A stretch of 64,000 nucleotides of DNA from Nostoc sp. XA010 (GTDB lineage Bacteria > Cyanobacteriota > Cyanobacteriia > Cyanobacteriales > Nostocaceae): assembly GCF_020829625.1 (NCBI RefSeq), contig NZ_JAIVFX010000007.1:1-64000 (forward strand). Direction: 5' to 3'. A program made the position numbers and the translations under genes. The notes beneath the pieces are model-generated. The model saw only the letters and a program-made list of their open reading frames with translations. It searched no databases and was not told the origin of the DNA. Positions 16,806 to 26,008 of the stretch are shown here, one piece after another (the first letter of the stretch is position 1; the number at the start of each line of letters is the position of its first letter).

Positions 16806-18101
16806 TTACCACTCAGCCAAAGCGATCGCTATTCCTTGTTGCAAATCTGGTGTAAGTTCGAGGTTATTTGCTAACTGCTGCAATTGTTGATGTGCGGCTT
16901 CCATATCCAAATTTTTTAATGCCGCGATCGCGTGTAGTCTCACTGATGCATTAGAATCAGCTAGTAGCGAAATCAATGGTTCAATAGCTTGCATTTCGCC
17001 TAACTGCCCTAAAGATAAAGCGATCGCACAATTGATGCTGACAATCTCTATGGCTGGATGCTGCAATCGCAGTATTTGCAATAATATTTCTACGGCTCGT
17101 GTAGTTTGCGGCTTTTGCACTCGCCCCAAAACTGTAACAATTTCTTGCCAAAGTGTCTCTGAAGTGATTTGATTAAATGCTGTTTGTAAATATTCCAAAC
17201 TGGATGGTGTTCCCACCCAAACCAAAGCGCGGATGGTTTCTAATTGCAGTGGTAGCGGTGTATGGGGTGATATTAGCAGCTTAAATAATTGCTGGGCTGC
17301 CTCATCACAACCCATTCGAGAAAGGGAAACTGCGGCTGCACAACAAACATCAATATTAAAGTCGTAAAGCTTGGGTTGTAGTCTCGTCACTAAATCTAAT
17401 GCTTCGCGTAAGTCAGAGCGAAAACCTAAACCAAGTATTGCTGCACGCCTAACTGTGGCGGCTATATCATCCAAAGCGTTTAACAATACTGGTGGTATAC
17501 GTTCGTCATGAAAGCTGCTGAGGGCTTCAATTGCAGCCGTGCGGATTGTTGCTTGTGGATCTTGTACTACACTTAATAGCGGTGTGATGGTTTCTATTTG
17601 GGGAATGCAGGAAAGCGATCGCACTGCTAAAAGCCTTGTATCTTCATCTGCTAGAAGTTCAGTTAGTGAAGTAATCGCAACACTACCCATTTGCGCTAGT
17701 GCTGTAGCTGCGATCGCTTTAAGTTCTTGATCCTCATCGGTTTTCAATAATTCAACTAAGGGTGCGATGGCTTCTGGGTGCTGAAATTCGCCTAAAGTCC
17801 GTGCTGCATACCAGCGTAATTCTTCCTCTGCATCTTCGTCTTCTAATATCTCAATGAGTGGTGGGATGGCAATATTTCCCAAGCGAGTCAACACTTTGGT
17901 GATTTCCCAGCGTTGCTGAAAATCCCCCATCTCTAACATTGAAAGTGTTAATTTCAGCAGATATTCTTGATTTTTAACTATCTCTGGATGCTCAGAATCT
18001 GTCGCTAAAATTAATTGTTGTAAATATTGAATTAGTGATGACCAATCAGCTGCATCGTATGCTGTCTGGGCTTGCACCAAAAGCTGGTTGATATTACTCA
18101 C
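16806..18101 (-). CDS. HEAT-repeat protein, probably a nitrite-reductase accessory protein
   Basis: The 431-residue protein consists almost entirely of HEAT/PBS-lyase-type helical repeats of about 30 residues, for example AIPPLIEILEDEDAEEELRW, YAARTLGEFQHPEAIAPLVE, LLKTDEDQELKAIAATALAQ. No signal peptide or catalytic motif is visible, so it is a cytoplasmic scaffold. It starts 20 bp after the Rieske gene stop, so the two are probably co-transcribed, divergent from nirA. In other cyanobacteria a gene at this place (nirB) is needed for full nitrite reductase activity; identity with nirB is my inference from position, not a recognised sequence match. Confidence 0.75.
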   Translation of the reverse strand: MSNINQLLVQAQTAYDAADWSSLIQYLQQLILATDSEHPEIVKNQEYLLKLTLSMLEMGDFQQRWEITKVLTRLGNIAIPPLIEILEDEDAEEELRWYAARTLGEFQHPEAIAPLVELLKTDEDQELKAIAATALAQMGSVAITSLTELLADEDTRLLAVRSLSCIPQIETITPLLSVVQDPQATIRTAAIEALSSFHDERIPPVLLNALDDIAATVRRAAILGLGFRSDLREALDLVTRLQPKLYDFNIDVCCAAAVSLSRMGCDEAAQQLFKLLISPHTPLPLQLETIRALVWVGTPSSLEYLQTAFNQITSETLWQEIVTVLGRVQKPQTTRAVEILLQILRLQHPAIEIVSINCAIALSLGQLGEMQAIEPLISLLADSNASVRLHAIAALKNLDMEAAHQQLQQLANNLELTPDLQQGIAIALAEW

Positions 18102-18121
18102 GATACCCTGAATTGTATTAT

Positions 18122-18535
18122 TTAACTTGGTTTGACTAGAACTGAATTACCCTCAATTTTGACGGCATAAGTTTTAAGGGCTTCTGTGGCTGGGCCTTTT
18201 TGCACTTTACCGTCAATGCCAAATTCCGAATCATGACAAGGACAGACGAATTTTTTTGTCTCAGCTTTCCATGTTACGGTGCAACCTGCGTGAGTACAGG
18301 TAGGGTTAACAGCAGTCAGATTCGCAGCCTTAGATGTACCGACTAGCAACAGAGGCCCAGCAGGTGAGTTTTTAGCCAACAATTGACCAGTCTTATCTAA
18401 TTCTGCCGAAGTGCCTACTGTTTGCCAATCCTTAGATACTGGAGTTGTTTGAGAAGAACAAGCTGCGATCGCTATAGGTAGAGAACTCGCTATCCCACCC
18501 AAACCTGCCCAATTAATAAAATCACGACGTTTCAT
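18122..18535 (-). CDS. Rieske [2Fe-2S] protein, probable Tat-exported lipoprotein
   Basis: The 137-residue protein has a single Rieske domain. Ligand motifs are CTHAGC (Cys80, His82, plus Cys85) and CPCH (Cys98, His101, plus Cys100); Cys85 and Cys100 fit the usual disulfide. The N-terminus MKRRDFINWAGLGG resembles a Tat signal, and AIAAC (Cys26) fits a lipobox. The domain is therefore probably attached to the outside of the plasma or thylakoid membrane. It lacks the transmembrane helix and size of PetC. It is divergent from nirA and upstream of the HEAT-repeat gene, suggesting an electron-transfer role linked to nitrogen metabolism, which is inference. Confidence 0.85.
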   Translation of the reverse strand: MKRRDFINWAGLGGIASSLPIAIAACSSQTTPVSKDWQTVGTSAELDKTGQLLAKNSPAGPLLLVGTSKAANLTAVNPTCTHAGCTVTWKAETKKFVCPCHDSEFGIDGKVQKGPATEALKTYAVKIEGNSVLVKPS

Positions 18536-19033
18536 AGCTGCTGAAATAATATCTAAGTTTTAGCTAACATCTGCCACTCAATTTTGGATTCAGAATTGAT
18601 TTATGGCAATCTAAAATCCCTTCGATCATTTCAAATACCCTTCATTAAGGGGTTTACGTGGGTCATTGGCTAGCTTTGATGCAATAAATGCATATTATTT
18701 ATCCGTTTTCAGCAATTTTACCAAAAAACCGTAGCTATTTATACGATTTTAACAGAAATATGCCTTTAAGTTATAGGTATCGAAATTGTTACATGAACAT
18801 TCTCTAAACCTGCTTGACAAATTTCCAAGATGTAAAGGGCAACAAGTTTTCCTTAACTAATCACGGATTTGGAGTTTCGCTTTGAATGCTCTGAAGTAAA
18901 AATAATCAACCGTAAGCAAATATTAAGTTTTTATTTCCTAATCCTCGTAGATACAACACTTGATGGAACTACGGGTTGATTGATATTGGGCAATTATCAC
19001 CATATTCAGTAATTTTGCATTGAGAGTCAGATC
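18536..19033. other. Divergent regulatory region between the Rieske gene and nirA
   Basis: This 498-bp gap carries the NtcA promoter of nirA (18731-18772). A second GTA...TAC pair at 18778-18793 has a 10-base spacer and is not a canonical NtcA site; it could bind NtcB, which I cannot show. The nirA leader would be about 250 nt long. No small gene is supported. Confidence 0.5.
18731..18772 (+). promoter_or_regulatory. NtcA-activated promoter of the nirA operon
   Basis: GTAGCTATTTATAC (18731-18744) is a perfect GTA-N8-TAC NtcA box. Exactly 22 bases later TAAGTT (18767-18772) fits TAN3T. The predicted start site is near 18779, leaving a leader of about 250 nt before nirA. Confidence 0.8.
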
Positions 19034-20641
19034 ATGACAGACACAGCAACTACCACTACTAGCCTCAACAAGTTCGAGAAATTCAAGGCTCAAAAAGATG
19101 GACTCGCCATCAGGGATGAGATAGAGAAATTTGCCGCCTTGGGGTGGGAAGCAATGGACGAAATCGATCGCGATCATCGGCTCAAGTGGGTGGGTGTGTT
19201 TTTCCGCCCAGTCACCCCAGGTAAGTTTATGATGCGGTTGCGGATGCCTAACGGTATTCTCAGCAGCAGTCAGATGCGTGTTTTAGCCCAAGTAGTGCAA
19301 CGTTACGGTGATGATGGTTGCGCTGATATTACTACGAGACAGAATATCCAATTACGGGGGATCAGAATTGAAGATTTACCAGATATCTTTAATAGATTTC
19401 ACGCAGTTGGTTTAACCACTATCCAGTCAGGGATGGATAACGTCCGCAACATCACAGGCGATCCTGTGGCGGGGTTGGATGGGGATGAGTTGTACGACAC
19501 ACGAGAGTTGGTACAGCAAATTCAAGATATGCTCACCAACAAAGGCGAAGGGAACCCAGAGTTTAGCAACTTACCACGGAAGTTTAATATTGCAATCACA
19601 GGTGGACGAGACAATTCAGTTCATGCTGAGATTAACGATTTAGCTTTTGTTCCAGCATTTAAGGAAGCGAGTGGGGAAAAATCTTCCCAATCCCCAATCC
19701 CCAATCCCCAGTCCCCAATATTTGGCTTCAACATCATTGTGGGTGGCTTTTTCTCAGCGAAACGTTGTGAAGCAGCGATTCCTTTAAATGCTTGGGTACT
19801 TCCCGAAGATGTAGTCGCTGTATGTAGAGCCGTTTTAGAAGTCTTTCGTGATCATGGGCCGCGTGCTAATCGGCAAAAATCGCGCTTGATGTGGCTAATT
19901 GATGAATGGGGTGTAGAAAAGTTTCGCGCAGAAGTAGAAAGCCGCTTGGGTAAATCATTATTACCCGCAGCAGCAAAAGACGAAATCGATTGGGAAAAAC
20001 GCGACCATATCGGTGTATATAAACAAAAACAAGCAGGATTAAATTACGCAGGTTTGAACATTCCCGTCGGGCGGCTGTATGCCGAAGATATGTTTGAAAT
20101 TGCGCGTCTAGCGGAAGTTTACGGCAGTGGCGAAATCCGCTTCACACTTGAGCAAAACATCGTTATTCCCAACATTTCTGACTCGCGTTTAGCAACATTT
20201 TTAACAGAGTCTTTGCTAGAAAGGTTTTCTATTGATCCAGGTTTGCTGACGCGATCGCTAGTATCCTGCACAGGGGCACAATTTTGCAACTTTGCCCTCA
20301 TCGAAACCAAAAACCGCGCCCTGGCAATGATTAAAGCCTTAGAAGAAGACTTAACCTTCACCAATCCAGTCCGAATTCACTGGACAGGTTGCCCCAACTC
20401 ATGCGGACAGCCCCAAGTTGCAGACATCGGCTTGATGGGAACTAAAACTCGCAAAAATGGCAAAACCTTGGAAGGCGTTGACATATATATGGGTGGCAAA
20501 GTCGGCAAAGATGCTCATTTAGGAACTTGCGTCACCAAAGGCATACCATGCGAAGACTTGCAGCCAGTATTGCAAGACTTACTCATCAAAAACTTCGGGG
20601 CGAAACTCAAGCAAGAAGCCTTACTAGTTGGTAACTGCTAG
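19034..20641 (+). CDS. nirA: Ferredoxin-nitrite reductase
   Basis: NirA reduces nitrite to ammonium with six electrons from ferredoxin. The 535-residue protein has both sulfite/nitrite reductase half domains, TTRQNIQLRGIRIEDLPDIF in the first, and siroheme/[4Fe-4S] ligands at Cys412 and Cys418 (CTGAQFC) and Cys453 and Cys457 (CPNSC). Around residues 213-229 the protein contains EKSSQSPIPNPQSPI, encoded by a TCCCCAATCCCCAATCCCC repeat, an in-frame insertion in a place where the family normally has a short loop. It is the first gene after an NtcA promoter and heads nirA-nrtP-narB. No C-terminal ferredoxin domain is fused. Confidence 0.95.
   Translation: MTDTATTTTSLNKFEKFKAQKDGLAIRDEIEKFAALGWEAMDEIDRDHRLKWVGVFFRPVTPGKFMMRLRMPNGILSSSQMRVLAQVVQRYGDDGCADITTRQNIQLRGIRIEDLPDIFNRFHAVGLTTIQSGMDNVRNITGDPVAGLDGDELYDTRELVQQIQDMLTNKGEGNPEFSNLPRKFNIAITGGRDNSVHAEINDLAFVPAFKEASGEKSSQSPIPNPQSPIFGFNIIVGGFFSAKRCEAAIPLNAWVLPEDVVAVCRAVLEVFRDHGPRANRQKSRLMWLIDEWGVEKFRAEVESRLGKSLLPAAAKDEIDWEKRDHIGVYKQKQAGLNYAGLNIPVGRLYAEDMFEIARLAEVYGSGEIRFTLEQNIVIPNISDSRLATFLTESLLERFSIDPGLLTRSLVSCTGAQFCNFALIETKNRALAMIKALEEDLTFTNPVRIHWTGCPNSCGQPQVADIGLMGTKTRKNGKTLEGVDIYMGGKVGKDAHLGTCVTKGIPCEDLQPVLQDLLIKNFGAKLKQEALLVGNC
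19672..19720 (+). repeat. In-frame C-rich repeat inside nirA
   Basis: A TCCCCAA-type 7-bp repeat of four to five units keeps the nirA frame open and adds about 15 Ser/Pro/Asn/Gln-rich residues. Similar 7-mers occur between genes in this genome. Confidence 0.7.
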
Positions 20642-20679
20642 TACTTATCGGGGGTATTCAGCATTGGGTAAAACTCATA

Positions 20680-20888
20680 CTTCAAACTTAAAGGCTTAAG
20701 CTTCGACCTTAAAGGCTTAATCTTCAACCTTAAAGGCTTAATCTTCGACCTTAAAGGCTTAACCTTCAAACTTAAAGGCTTAAGCTTCGACCTTAAAGAC
20801 TTAAGCTTTGACCTTAAAGGCTTAATCTTCAAACTTAAAGGCTTAACCTTCAAACTTAAAGGCTTAAGCTTCGACCTTAAAGGCTGAT
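20680..20888. repeat. 21-bp tandem repeat array between nirA and nrtP
   Basis: Ten units of 21 bp are arranged head to tail. A typical unit is CTTCGACCTTAAAGGCTTAA plus one variable base; variation is concentrated at positions 4-7 and 21. The last unit is degenerate. An open frame on the minus strand through the array translates into heptapeptides such as LRSKLKP, which follows from 21 being a multiple of 3 and is not evidence of a gene. The same core occurs in a second array at 45250-45396. Confidence 0.85.
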
Positions 20889-20934
20889 CTTCTCCTACCT
20901 CTTCACCGTATTTTATTCAATTAGAAAGATTGGA

Positions 20935-22437
20935 ATGCTTAAAAACTTATTTTCATTTAGCGATCGCTACCGCATCTTACATCAGACTTGGTTTGCTTTC
21001 TTTCTCACCTTTGTCTGTTGGTTTAACTTTGCTCCCTTCGCTACAACCATTGGCAAAGAGCTAAGTTTAGCGCCTGAGCAAATCAAAACTTTGGGTATCT
21101 GTAACCTTGCTCTCACAATACCCGCACGGCTAATTATTGGGATGCTTCTGGATCGTTTTGGCCCCAGAATCACCTACTCAATCCTGCTGATGTTTGCGGT
21201 TGTTCCTTGTTTAGCAACGGCGCTAGCGCAAGATTTTAATCAACTAGTTATCAGTCGTTTGCTGATGGGAATTGTCGGATCTGGGTTTGTTGTCGGTATC
21301 CGCATGGTAGGGGAATGGTTCCAGCCGAAGGAGATGGGAATTGCTCAAGGCATTTATGGCGGTTGGGGTAACTTTGGGGCTTTTGGTGCAGAGTTTGCCT
21401 TACCAATACTTGCAGTTTCTACTAGCTTTTTCGCTGGTGGCGCTTCTAACTGGCGGTTTGCGATCGCACTTACAGGGATCATTACAGCCATCTACGGGGT
21501 AATTTATTACAACAACGTCCAAGATACACCCACTGGCAAAGTCTACAAGAAACCCAAGAAAAATGGTTCTCTAGAAGTGACTAGCATCAAAAGCTTCTGG
21601 GCAATGATTGTCTCAAATTTTGGTTTAATTTTCGCCTTGGGTTTATTAGCTTGGCGCTTAGAACAAAAGAACATTCACTTCCTAACTTTGAGCCAAATGT
21701 ATCTGGCTTGGTTGCTATTAGCAGGATTGTTTGCTTACCAAAGTTACCAAGCTTGGCAGGTAAACCGAGAACTTCTAACTGGTAAAAGAACCTACGCTCC
21801 ATCTGAACGCTTTCAATTTGGTCAAGTAGCTTTACTCGAATTCACTTACATCACTAACTTTGGCAGCGAACTAGCAGTTGTTTCCATGCTCCCAGCATTC
21901 TTTGAAAAAACTTTTGCTTTAGAGCATGTTGTAGCTGGGATGATTGCTGCTACCTATCCGTTCTTAAATTTGGTTTCTCGTCCCAGTGGTGGCTTAATTT
22001 CTGATAAATTTAGCTCCCGTAAATGGACAATGACAATTATCAGCGCTGGCATTGGAGTTAGTTATTTGATTGCACATTTTATTAGTAGTAGCTGGCCGAT
22101 TCCGCTAGCGATCGCAGTTACAATGTTTGCCGCCTACTTTGCCCAAGCTGGCTGTGGTGCAACTTATAGCATCGTACCCCTAATTAAAAAAGAAGCCACT
22201 GGACAAATTGCTGGAAATGTGGGAGCTTACGGTAATTTTGGCGGCGTAGTTTACCTGACAATTTTTAGCTTAACCGACGCTCCAACACTATTTACCACAA
22301 TGGGTATAGCTGCACTAGTCTGTGCTTCCATGTGCGCTTTCTTCCTGAAAGAACCAAAAGGTTCCTTTGCGGCTGCCTATGAAGGTGAATTACCAGAAAC
22401 CGCAACTAAAAACTCTATTTTCTTAACTGAAGAATAA
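20935..22437 (+). CDS. nrtP: Nitrate/nitrite transporter of the major facilitator superfamily
   Basis: The 500-residue protein is an MFS nitrate/nitrite porter (NNP family) in the plasma membrane, with about 12 membrane segments. Family marks are FAFFLTFVCWFNFAPFATTI near the N-terminus, the MFS loop GMLLDRFGPR, the nitrate signature GGWGNFGAFGAEFALPIL near residue 140 and its second-half counterpart GNVGAYGNFGGVVYL near residue 425. The long middle loop (about 200-215 plus a further segment) is typical of cyanobacterial NrtP. Nostoc punctiforme uses NrtP in place of the ABC transporter NrtABCD. It lies between nirA and narB, so it is part of the NtcA-controlled operon. Confidence 0.93.
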   Translation: MLKNLFSFSDRYRILHQTWFAFFLTFVCWFNFAPFATTIGKELSLAPEQIKTLGICNLALTIPARLIIGMLLDRFGPRITYSILLMFAVVPCLATALAQDFNQLVISRLLMGIVGSGFVVGIRMVGEWFQPKEMGIAQGIYGGWGNFGAFGAEFALPILAVSTSFFAGGASNWRFAIALTGIITAIYGVIYYNNVQDTPTGKVYKKPKKNGSLEVTSIKSFWAMIVSNFGLIFALGLLAWRLEQKNIHFLTLSQMYLAWLLLAGLFAYQSYQAWQVNRELLTGKRTYAPSERFQFGQVALLEFTYITNFGSELAVVSMLPAFFEKTFALEHVVAGMIAATYPFLNLVSRPSGGLISDKFSSRKWTMTIISAGIGVSYLIAHFISSSWPIPLAIAVTMFAAYFAQAGCGATYSIVPLIKKEATGQIAGNVGAYGNFGGVVYLTIFSLTDAPTLFTTMGIAALVCASMCAFFLKEPKGSFAAAYEGELPETATKNSIFLTEE

Positions 22438-22443
22438 TCAACT

Positions 22444-22506
22444 GAAGGATGAAGTAGTGAAATTAACTATCAGATTTAAGTTAGGTAACTTTACACTTCA
22501 TCCTTC
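22444..22506. repeat. Inverted repeat after nrtP
   Basis: GAAGGATGAAG and CTTCATCCTTC are perfect 11-bp arms 41 bp apart immediately after the nrtP stop. It could stabilise or attenuate the operon transcript, or be a residue of a mobile repeat. A REP-like palindromic cluster (CTCTACGAGAGGCTCCGCCA) follows at about 22560-22610. Confidence 0.45.
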
Positions 22507-22714
22507 CATAGCAATCCTAATTCATGAAAATCTCTTTTTCTTCTCTCTGCGCTGGCGTCTTCTCTACGAGAGGCTCCGCCAACGCGCAGCGTCTCGTCAG
22601 AGAAGAACGCAAAGGAATAAGAGTTTCAAAAAGTTTTTGCGTTACACACAAATTTCTCAAACTGCCGCTACATCTGAGGTTGCCCAATCAAAATAACAAA
22701 ATGGTACAACTGCC

Positions 22715-24955
22715 ATGAGTGAATTTACCAAAACCCTTTGTCCTTACTGCGGTGTTGGCTGTGGACTAGAAGTTTCACCTCCAGCCCAACATGGCAAAGC
22801 AACTAATCGGGATAGCCAAGGAAATCCAACTTGGCGGGTGCGCGGCGATAAAGCGCATCCATCCAGTCAAGGAATGGTTTGTGTCAAAGGCGCAACGATC
22901 GCAGAATCTTTAGATAAAAATAGATTACATTACCCAATGGTGCGAGACTCCTTAGATCAAGAGTTTCGGCGCGTTAGTTGGGATGAAGCTTTTAATATCA
23001 TCACAAAGCGCATTCAAACAGTACGCTTTACCCAAGGGCCAGAAGCGTTATGTATGTATGGTTCCGGCCAGTTTCAAACTGAAGATTATTATATAGCCCA
23101 GAAACTAATGAAAGGCTGTCTGGGTACTAATAATTTTGATGCCAACTCTCGCTTATGTATGTCTAGTGCGGTGTCTGGCTACATTCAAAGCTTTGGCTCA
23201 GATGGCCCGCCCTGCTGTTACGATGACTTGGAGTTAACCGACTGTGCATTTTTAATTGGTACTAATACAGCCGAATGTCACCCCATCGTTTTCAACCGAC
23301 TGGAAAAGTATCACAAAAAGAACCGCAAAGTCAAAATGATTGTGGTTGATCCCCGTCGCACACCAACCGCAGAAGCTGCTGACTTGCATTTAGCGATTCG
23401 TCCCGGTACAGATATCGACTTATTAAACGGCATCGCCCACTTGTTGATGCGCTGGAATTACATCGATACCATGTTCATGGACGACTGCACCAGTAACTTT
23501 CCGGCTTATGCTGAAGTAATTCGGCACTATCCGCCAGAGGTAGTGGCTCGTCAATGTGGAATCAGCATTGAAGATTTAGAAACAGCAGCTCGCTATTGGG
23601 GTGAATCCGAGCGGGTATTGTCCTTGTGGTCAATGGGTGTGAATCAATCGTCAGAAGGGACGGCTAAGGTAAGAACTATCATTAACCTGCACCTGATGAC
23701 TGGACAGATTGGCAAACCTGGGGCTGGCCCTTTTTCCCTCACTGGTCAGCCAAACGCAATGGGAGGACGAGAAGCCGGAGGTTTAGCGCATTTATTACCG
23801 GGTTATCGGGTAGTAAAAAATCCTCAGCACAGAGCAGAAGTTGAGCAGTTTTGGGGACTTAAGCCAGGACAGATTTCGCCCAATCCCGGTTTGACTGCTT
23901 GGGATATGATTACTGGCTTGGAAGATGGCGCTGTAGAGTTACTGTGGATTGCGGCTACCAACCCAGCTGTGAGTATGCCAGATTTGGAGCGCACTAAAAA
24001 GGCGTTATTGCGATCGCCTTTCACTATTTACCAAGACGCATATTATCCTACAGAAACCTCTGCTTACGCTCACGTTCTGTTACCAGCCGCCCAGTGGGGT
24101 GAAAAAACTGGTGTGATGACAAACTCTGAACGTGTGGTAACTCTATGTCAAGCATTCCGCCAACCGCCAAGAGAAGCTAAAGCAGATTGGGAAATTTTCG
24201 CCGAAGTTGGACGTAGATTAGGTTTTGAGAAAGAGTTTGCCTTTGCTAACTCCGCCGAAGTTTATGCTGAGTTTGTCAAACTAACTAAAACTCGCCCCTG
24301 CGATATGACGGGTATCAGTCACGCACAATTACAAGCAGAAGGGCCGAGTCAATGGCCTCATCCAGAAAAAAGTGATGAGTTAAGAGTTAGGAGTCATGAA
24401 TTAGAATCTTCAACTCCTAACTCCTCACTCCTAACTTCTAACTCCAAAAGACTTTACACCAATCTCCGCTTCCACACCCCTGATGGACGCGCTCGATTTG
24501 GGGCATATTACTCAAAGGGATTGGCAGAACCACCAAACCCAGATTATCCTTTTGTGCTAACTAACGGGCGACTTTACGGACACTGGCATACCCAGACACG
24601 CACTGGACGAATTGAAAAAATTTGTAAAATGCATCCCGAACCGTTTATCGAAATTCATCCCCGTGATGCTGCTCGGTTAGGTATTGTAGATAGTATGTAT
24701 GTAGAAGTGCGATCGCGTCGAGGTAAAGCTAAGTTTCCTGCTAAAGTGACAAAAGCGATCGCGCCTGGTACAGTTTTTGTCCCCATGCACTGGGGTTCAC
24801 TGTGGGCAGATAATGCCGAAGCCAATGCCCTCACCCATCCAGAATCTTGCCCCGATTCGCTGCAACCAGAATTAAAAGCCTGTGCTGTGCAGCTGATACC
24901 AATCTCTGTAGAAGTTACAGTCAAAGATTATCAACTCCAGTCCTCACAATGGTAA
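22715..24955 (+). CDS. narB: Ferredoxin-dependent assimilatory nitrate reductase
   Basis: NarB reduces nitrate to nitrite using ferredoxin, with a Mo-bis-MGD cofactor and one [4Fe-4S] cluster. The 746-residue protein has the cluster motif [13 protein letters not shown] (Cys9, Cys12, Cys16) with the fourth ligand in GMVCVKG, the Mo-coordinating region [13 protein letters not shown], and the C-terminal molydopterin-binding domain ([12 protein letters not shown] ... FVPMHWG). Residues about 552-578 ([18 protein letters not shown]) are encoded by a GAGTTAGGAGT/ACTCCTAACTC repeat, an in-frame insertion in the linker. The TAA stop is the first codon of a MITE end. It is the third gene of nirA-nrtP-narB. 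Confidence 0.95.
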   Translation: MSEFTKTLCPYCGVGCGLEVSPPAQHGKATNRDSQGNPTWRVRGDKAHPSSQGMVCVKGATIAESLDKNRLHYPMVRDSLDQEFRRVSWDEAFNIITKRIQTVRFTQGPEALCMYGSGQFQTEDYYIAQKLMKGCLGTNNFDANSRLCMSSAVSGYIQSFGSDGPPCCYDDLELTDCAFLIGTNTAECHPIVFNRLEKYHKKNRKVKMIVVDPRRTPTAEAADLHLAIRPGTDIDLLNGIAHLLMRWNYIDTMFMDDCTSNFPAYAEVIRHYPPEVVARQCGISIEDLETAARYWGESERVLSLWSMGVNQSSEGTAKVRTIINLHLMTGQIGKPGAGPFSLTGQPNAMGGREAGGLAHLLPGYRVVKNPQHRAEVEQFWGLKPGQISPNPGLTAWDMITGLEDGAVELLWIAATNPAVSMPDLERTKKALLRSPFTIYQDAYYPTETSAYAHVLLPAAQWGEKTGVMTNSERVVTLCQAFRQPPREAKADWEIFAEVGRRLGFEKEFAFANSAEVYAEFVKLTKTRPCDMTGISHAQLQAEGPSQWPHPEKSDELRVRSHELESSTPNSSLLTSNSKRLYTNLRFHTPDGRARFGAYYSKGLAEPPNPDYPFVLTNGRLYGHWHTQTRTGRIEKICKMHPEPFIEIHPRDAARLGIVDSMYVEVRSRRGKAKFPAKVTKAIAPGTVFVPMHWGSLWADNAEANALTHPESCPDSLQPELKACAVQLIPISVEVTVKDYQLQSSQW
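24374..24447 (+). repeat. In-frame repeat inside narB
   Basis: GAGTTAAGAGTTAGGAGT and a C-rich counterpart ACTCCTAACTCCTCACTCC lie in inverted orientation and add about 25 residues to NarB. A copy of the same repeat family is intergenic at 43767-43815. Confidence 0.7.
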
Positions 24956-25079
24956 GGGACTTCCAGAAAATAAATTATCCAATTTACTCAGATAATATTT
25001 TTCTTTCTCCCCCTGCCCCCTGCTCCCTGCCCCTCTGCCTACACCGCGATAGGATATTTTTTTAGTTGGAAGTCCCTAA
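24953..25079. mobile_element. MITE overlapping the narB stop codon
   Basis: AGGGACTTCCA at 24955-24965 is matched by TGGAAGTCCCT at 25067-25077, with one mismatch beyond, giving 11-13 bp terminal repeats around about 100 bp. The interior holds a C-rich low-complexity run (CCCCCTGCCCCCTGCTCCC). The narB TAA is inside the left repeat. Confidence 0.6.
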
Positions 25080-25361
25080 GCTCGTAACTGTACTGCTCAA
25101 GATGTAATTAATAATCATCAATAGGTAATTTAGTCAATAATCAATAACCAATAGTGATTATCATTTTTTATGGCTCTCTACTATTGACCCATACCAATTA
25201 CCATATCTAAAGAGGCTAAAGTTCTAGTAAGCAGAGGTTTTACTAGCGCCGAGTTAAGTTATGGGAAAAAATCAAAATCAGATAGTATTACAAATCATCT
25301 TATTTTAATCCTCTAGATTTATCTATGGGATTTTATTTTATTTAAAAATCGGGTGCAGCAG

Positions 25362-25820
25362 ATGAAAAAGTTACTGAGGGAAATTCTAGGGGCTACCAAA
25401 GATGAGAACTTCATGCACATCATTGAAAACATAGAAGTAATAGTTTCTAAAGTTCTATCTATTTTTATGGTGATCGTGATTTTGGTAGCGATCGGGGATT
25501 TAGGAGTATTTCTTTTTAAAGAGTTATTTACAGCACCTTATGCAAAATTTAACACAACCTTGTATAAAATTTTTGGTCTATTTTTAAATATTTTAATTGC
25601 TTTAGAAATTTTAGAAAACATCACAGCTTATTTACGAAAACACGTTTTTCAAGTTGAATTAGTTATTGTCACATCCTTAATTGCTGTTGCCAGAAAAATT
25701 ATTATTCTTGACTTAGAAAAGATTGGAGGTATTGATATAATTGGTTTAGGAATTGCTATTCTCGCCCTCTCAATTAGTTATTTGATAATTCGTCTCAGTA
25801 ATTCCAAAAATACCCGTTAA
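25362..25820 (+). CDS. PsiE-family (phosphate-starvation-inducible E-like) membrane protein
   Basis: The product of about 152 residues has four hydrophobic segments: SIFMVIVILVAIGDLGVFLF, FGLFLNILIALEILENITAY, VIVTSLIAVARKIIIL and IIGLGIAILALSISYLIIRL. The pattern matches the PsiE family, small integral membrane proteins of unknown biochemical role named from an E. coli phosphate-starvation gene. An in-frame GTG at 25353 precedes the ATG at 25362; I prefer the ATG. It lies between narB and narM on the same strand, but 400 bp and a MITE separate it from narB, so inclusion in the nitrate operon is doubtful. Confidence 0.75.
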   Translation: MKKLLREILGATKDENFMHIIENIEVIVSKVLSIFMVIVILVAIGDLGVFLFKELFTAPYAKFNTTLYKIFGLFLNILIALEILENITAYLRKHVFQVELVIVTSLIAVARKIIILDLEKIGGIDIIGLGIAILALSISYLIIRLSNSKNTR

Positions 25821-26008
25821 AAATTAAAGATATCTAGTATGCAATTTAGTTAAATATTAGGTTAGTCTGAACTTTTAACAGATAATATATACCAATCCAA
25901 TTTGATTTATGAAAATATATATATTTATATATATATGTAGGGTGTGAAAGCGTTGCTTAACGCACCGCCCGTCGATGGTTAAAAAACCTTAATTTTGAAT
26001 ACTTTCTT

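Noticed and set aside
18778..18793. Second NtcA box before nirA
   Set aside because: The GTA and TAC are 10 bases apart instead of 8, so it does not fit the consensus.
20638..20853. Minus-strand ORF of Lys/Leu-rich heptapeptides
   Set aside because: It is only the translation of the 21-bp tandem array; a multiple-of-3 period keeps frames open by chance.
20680..20888. Possible CRISPR array
   Set aside because: Units follow each other directly with no spacers of unique sequence and no cas genes are near.
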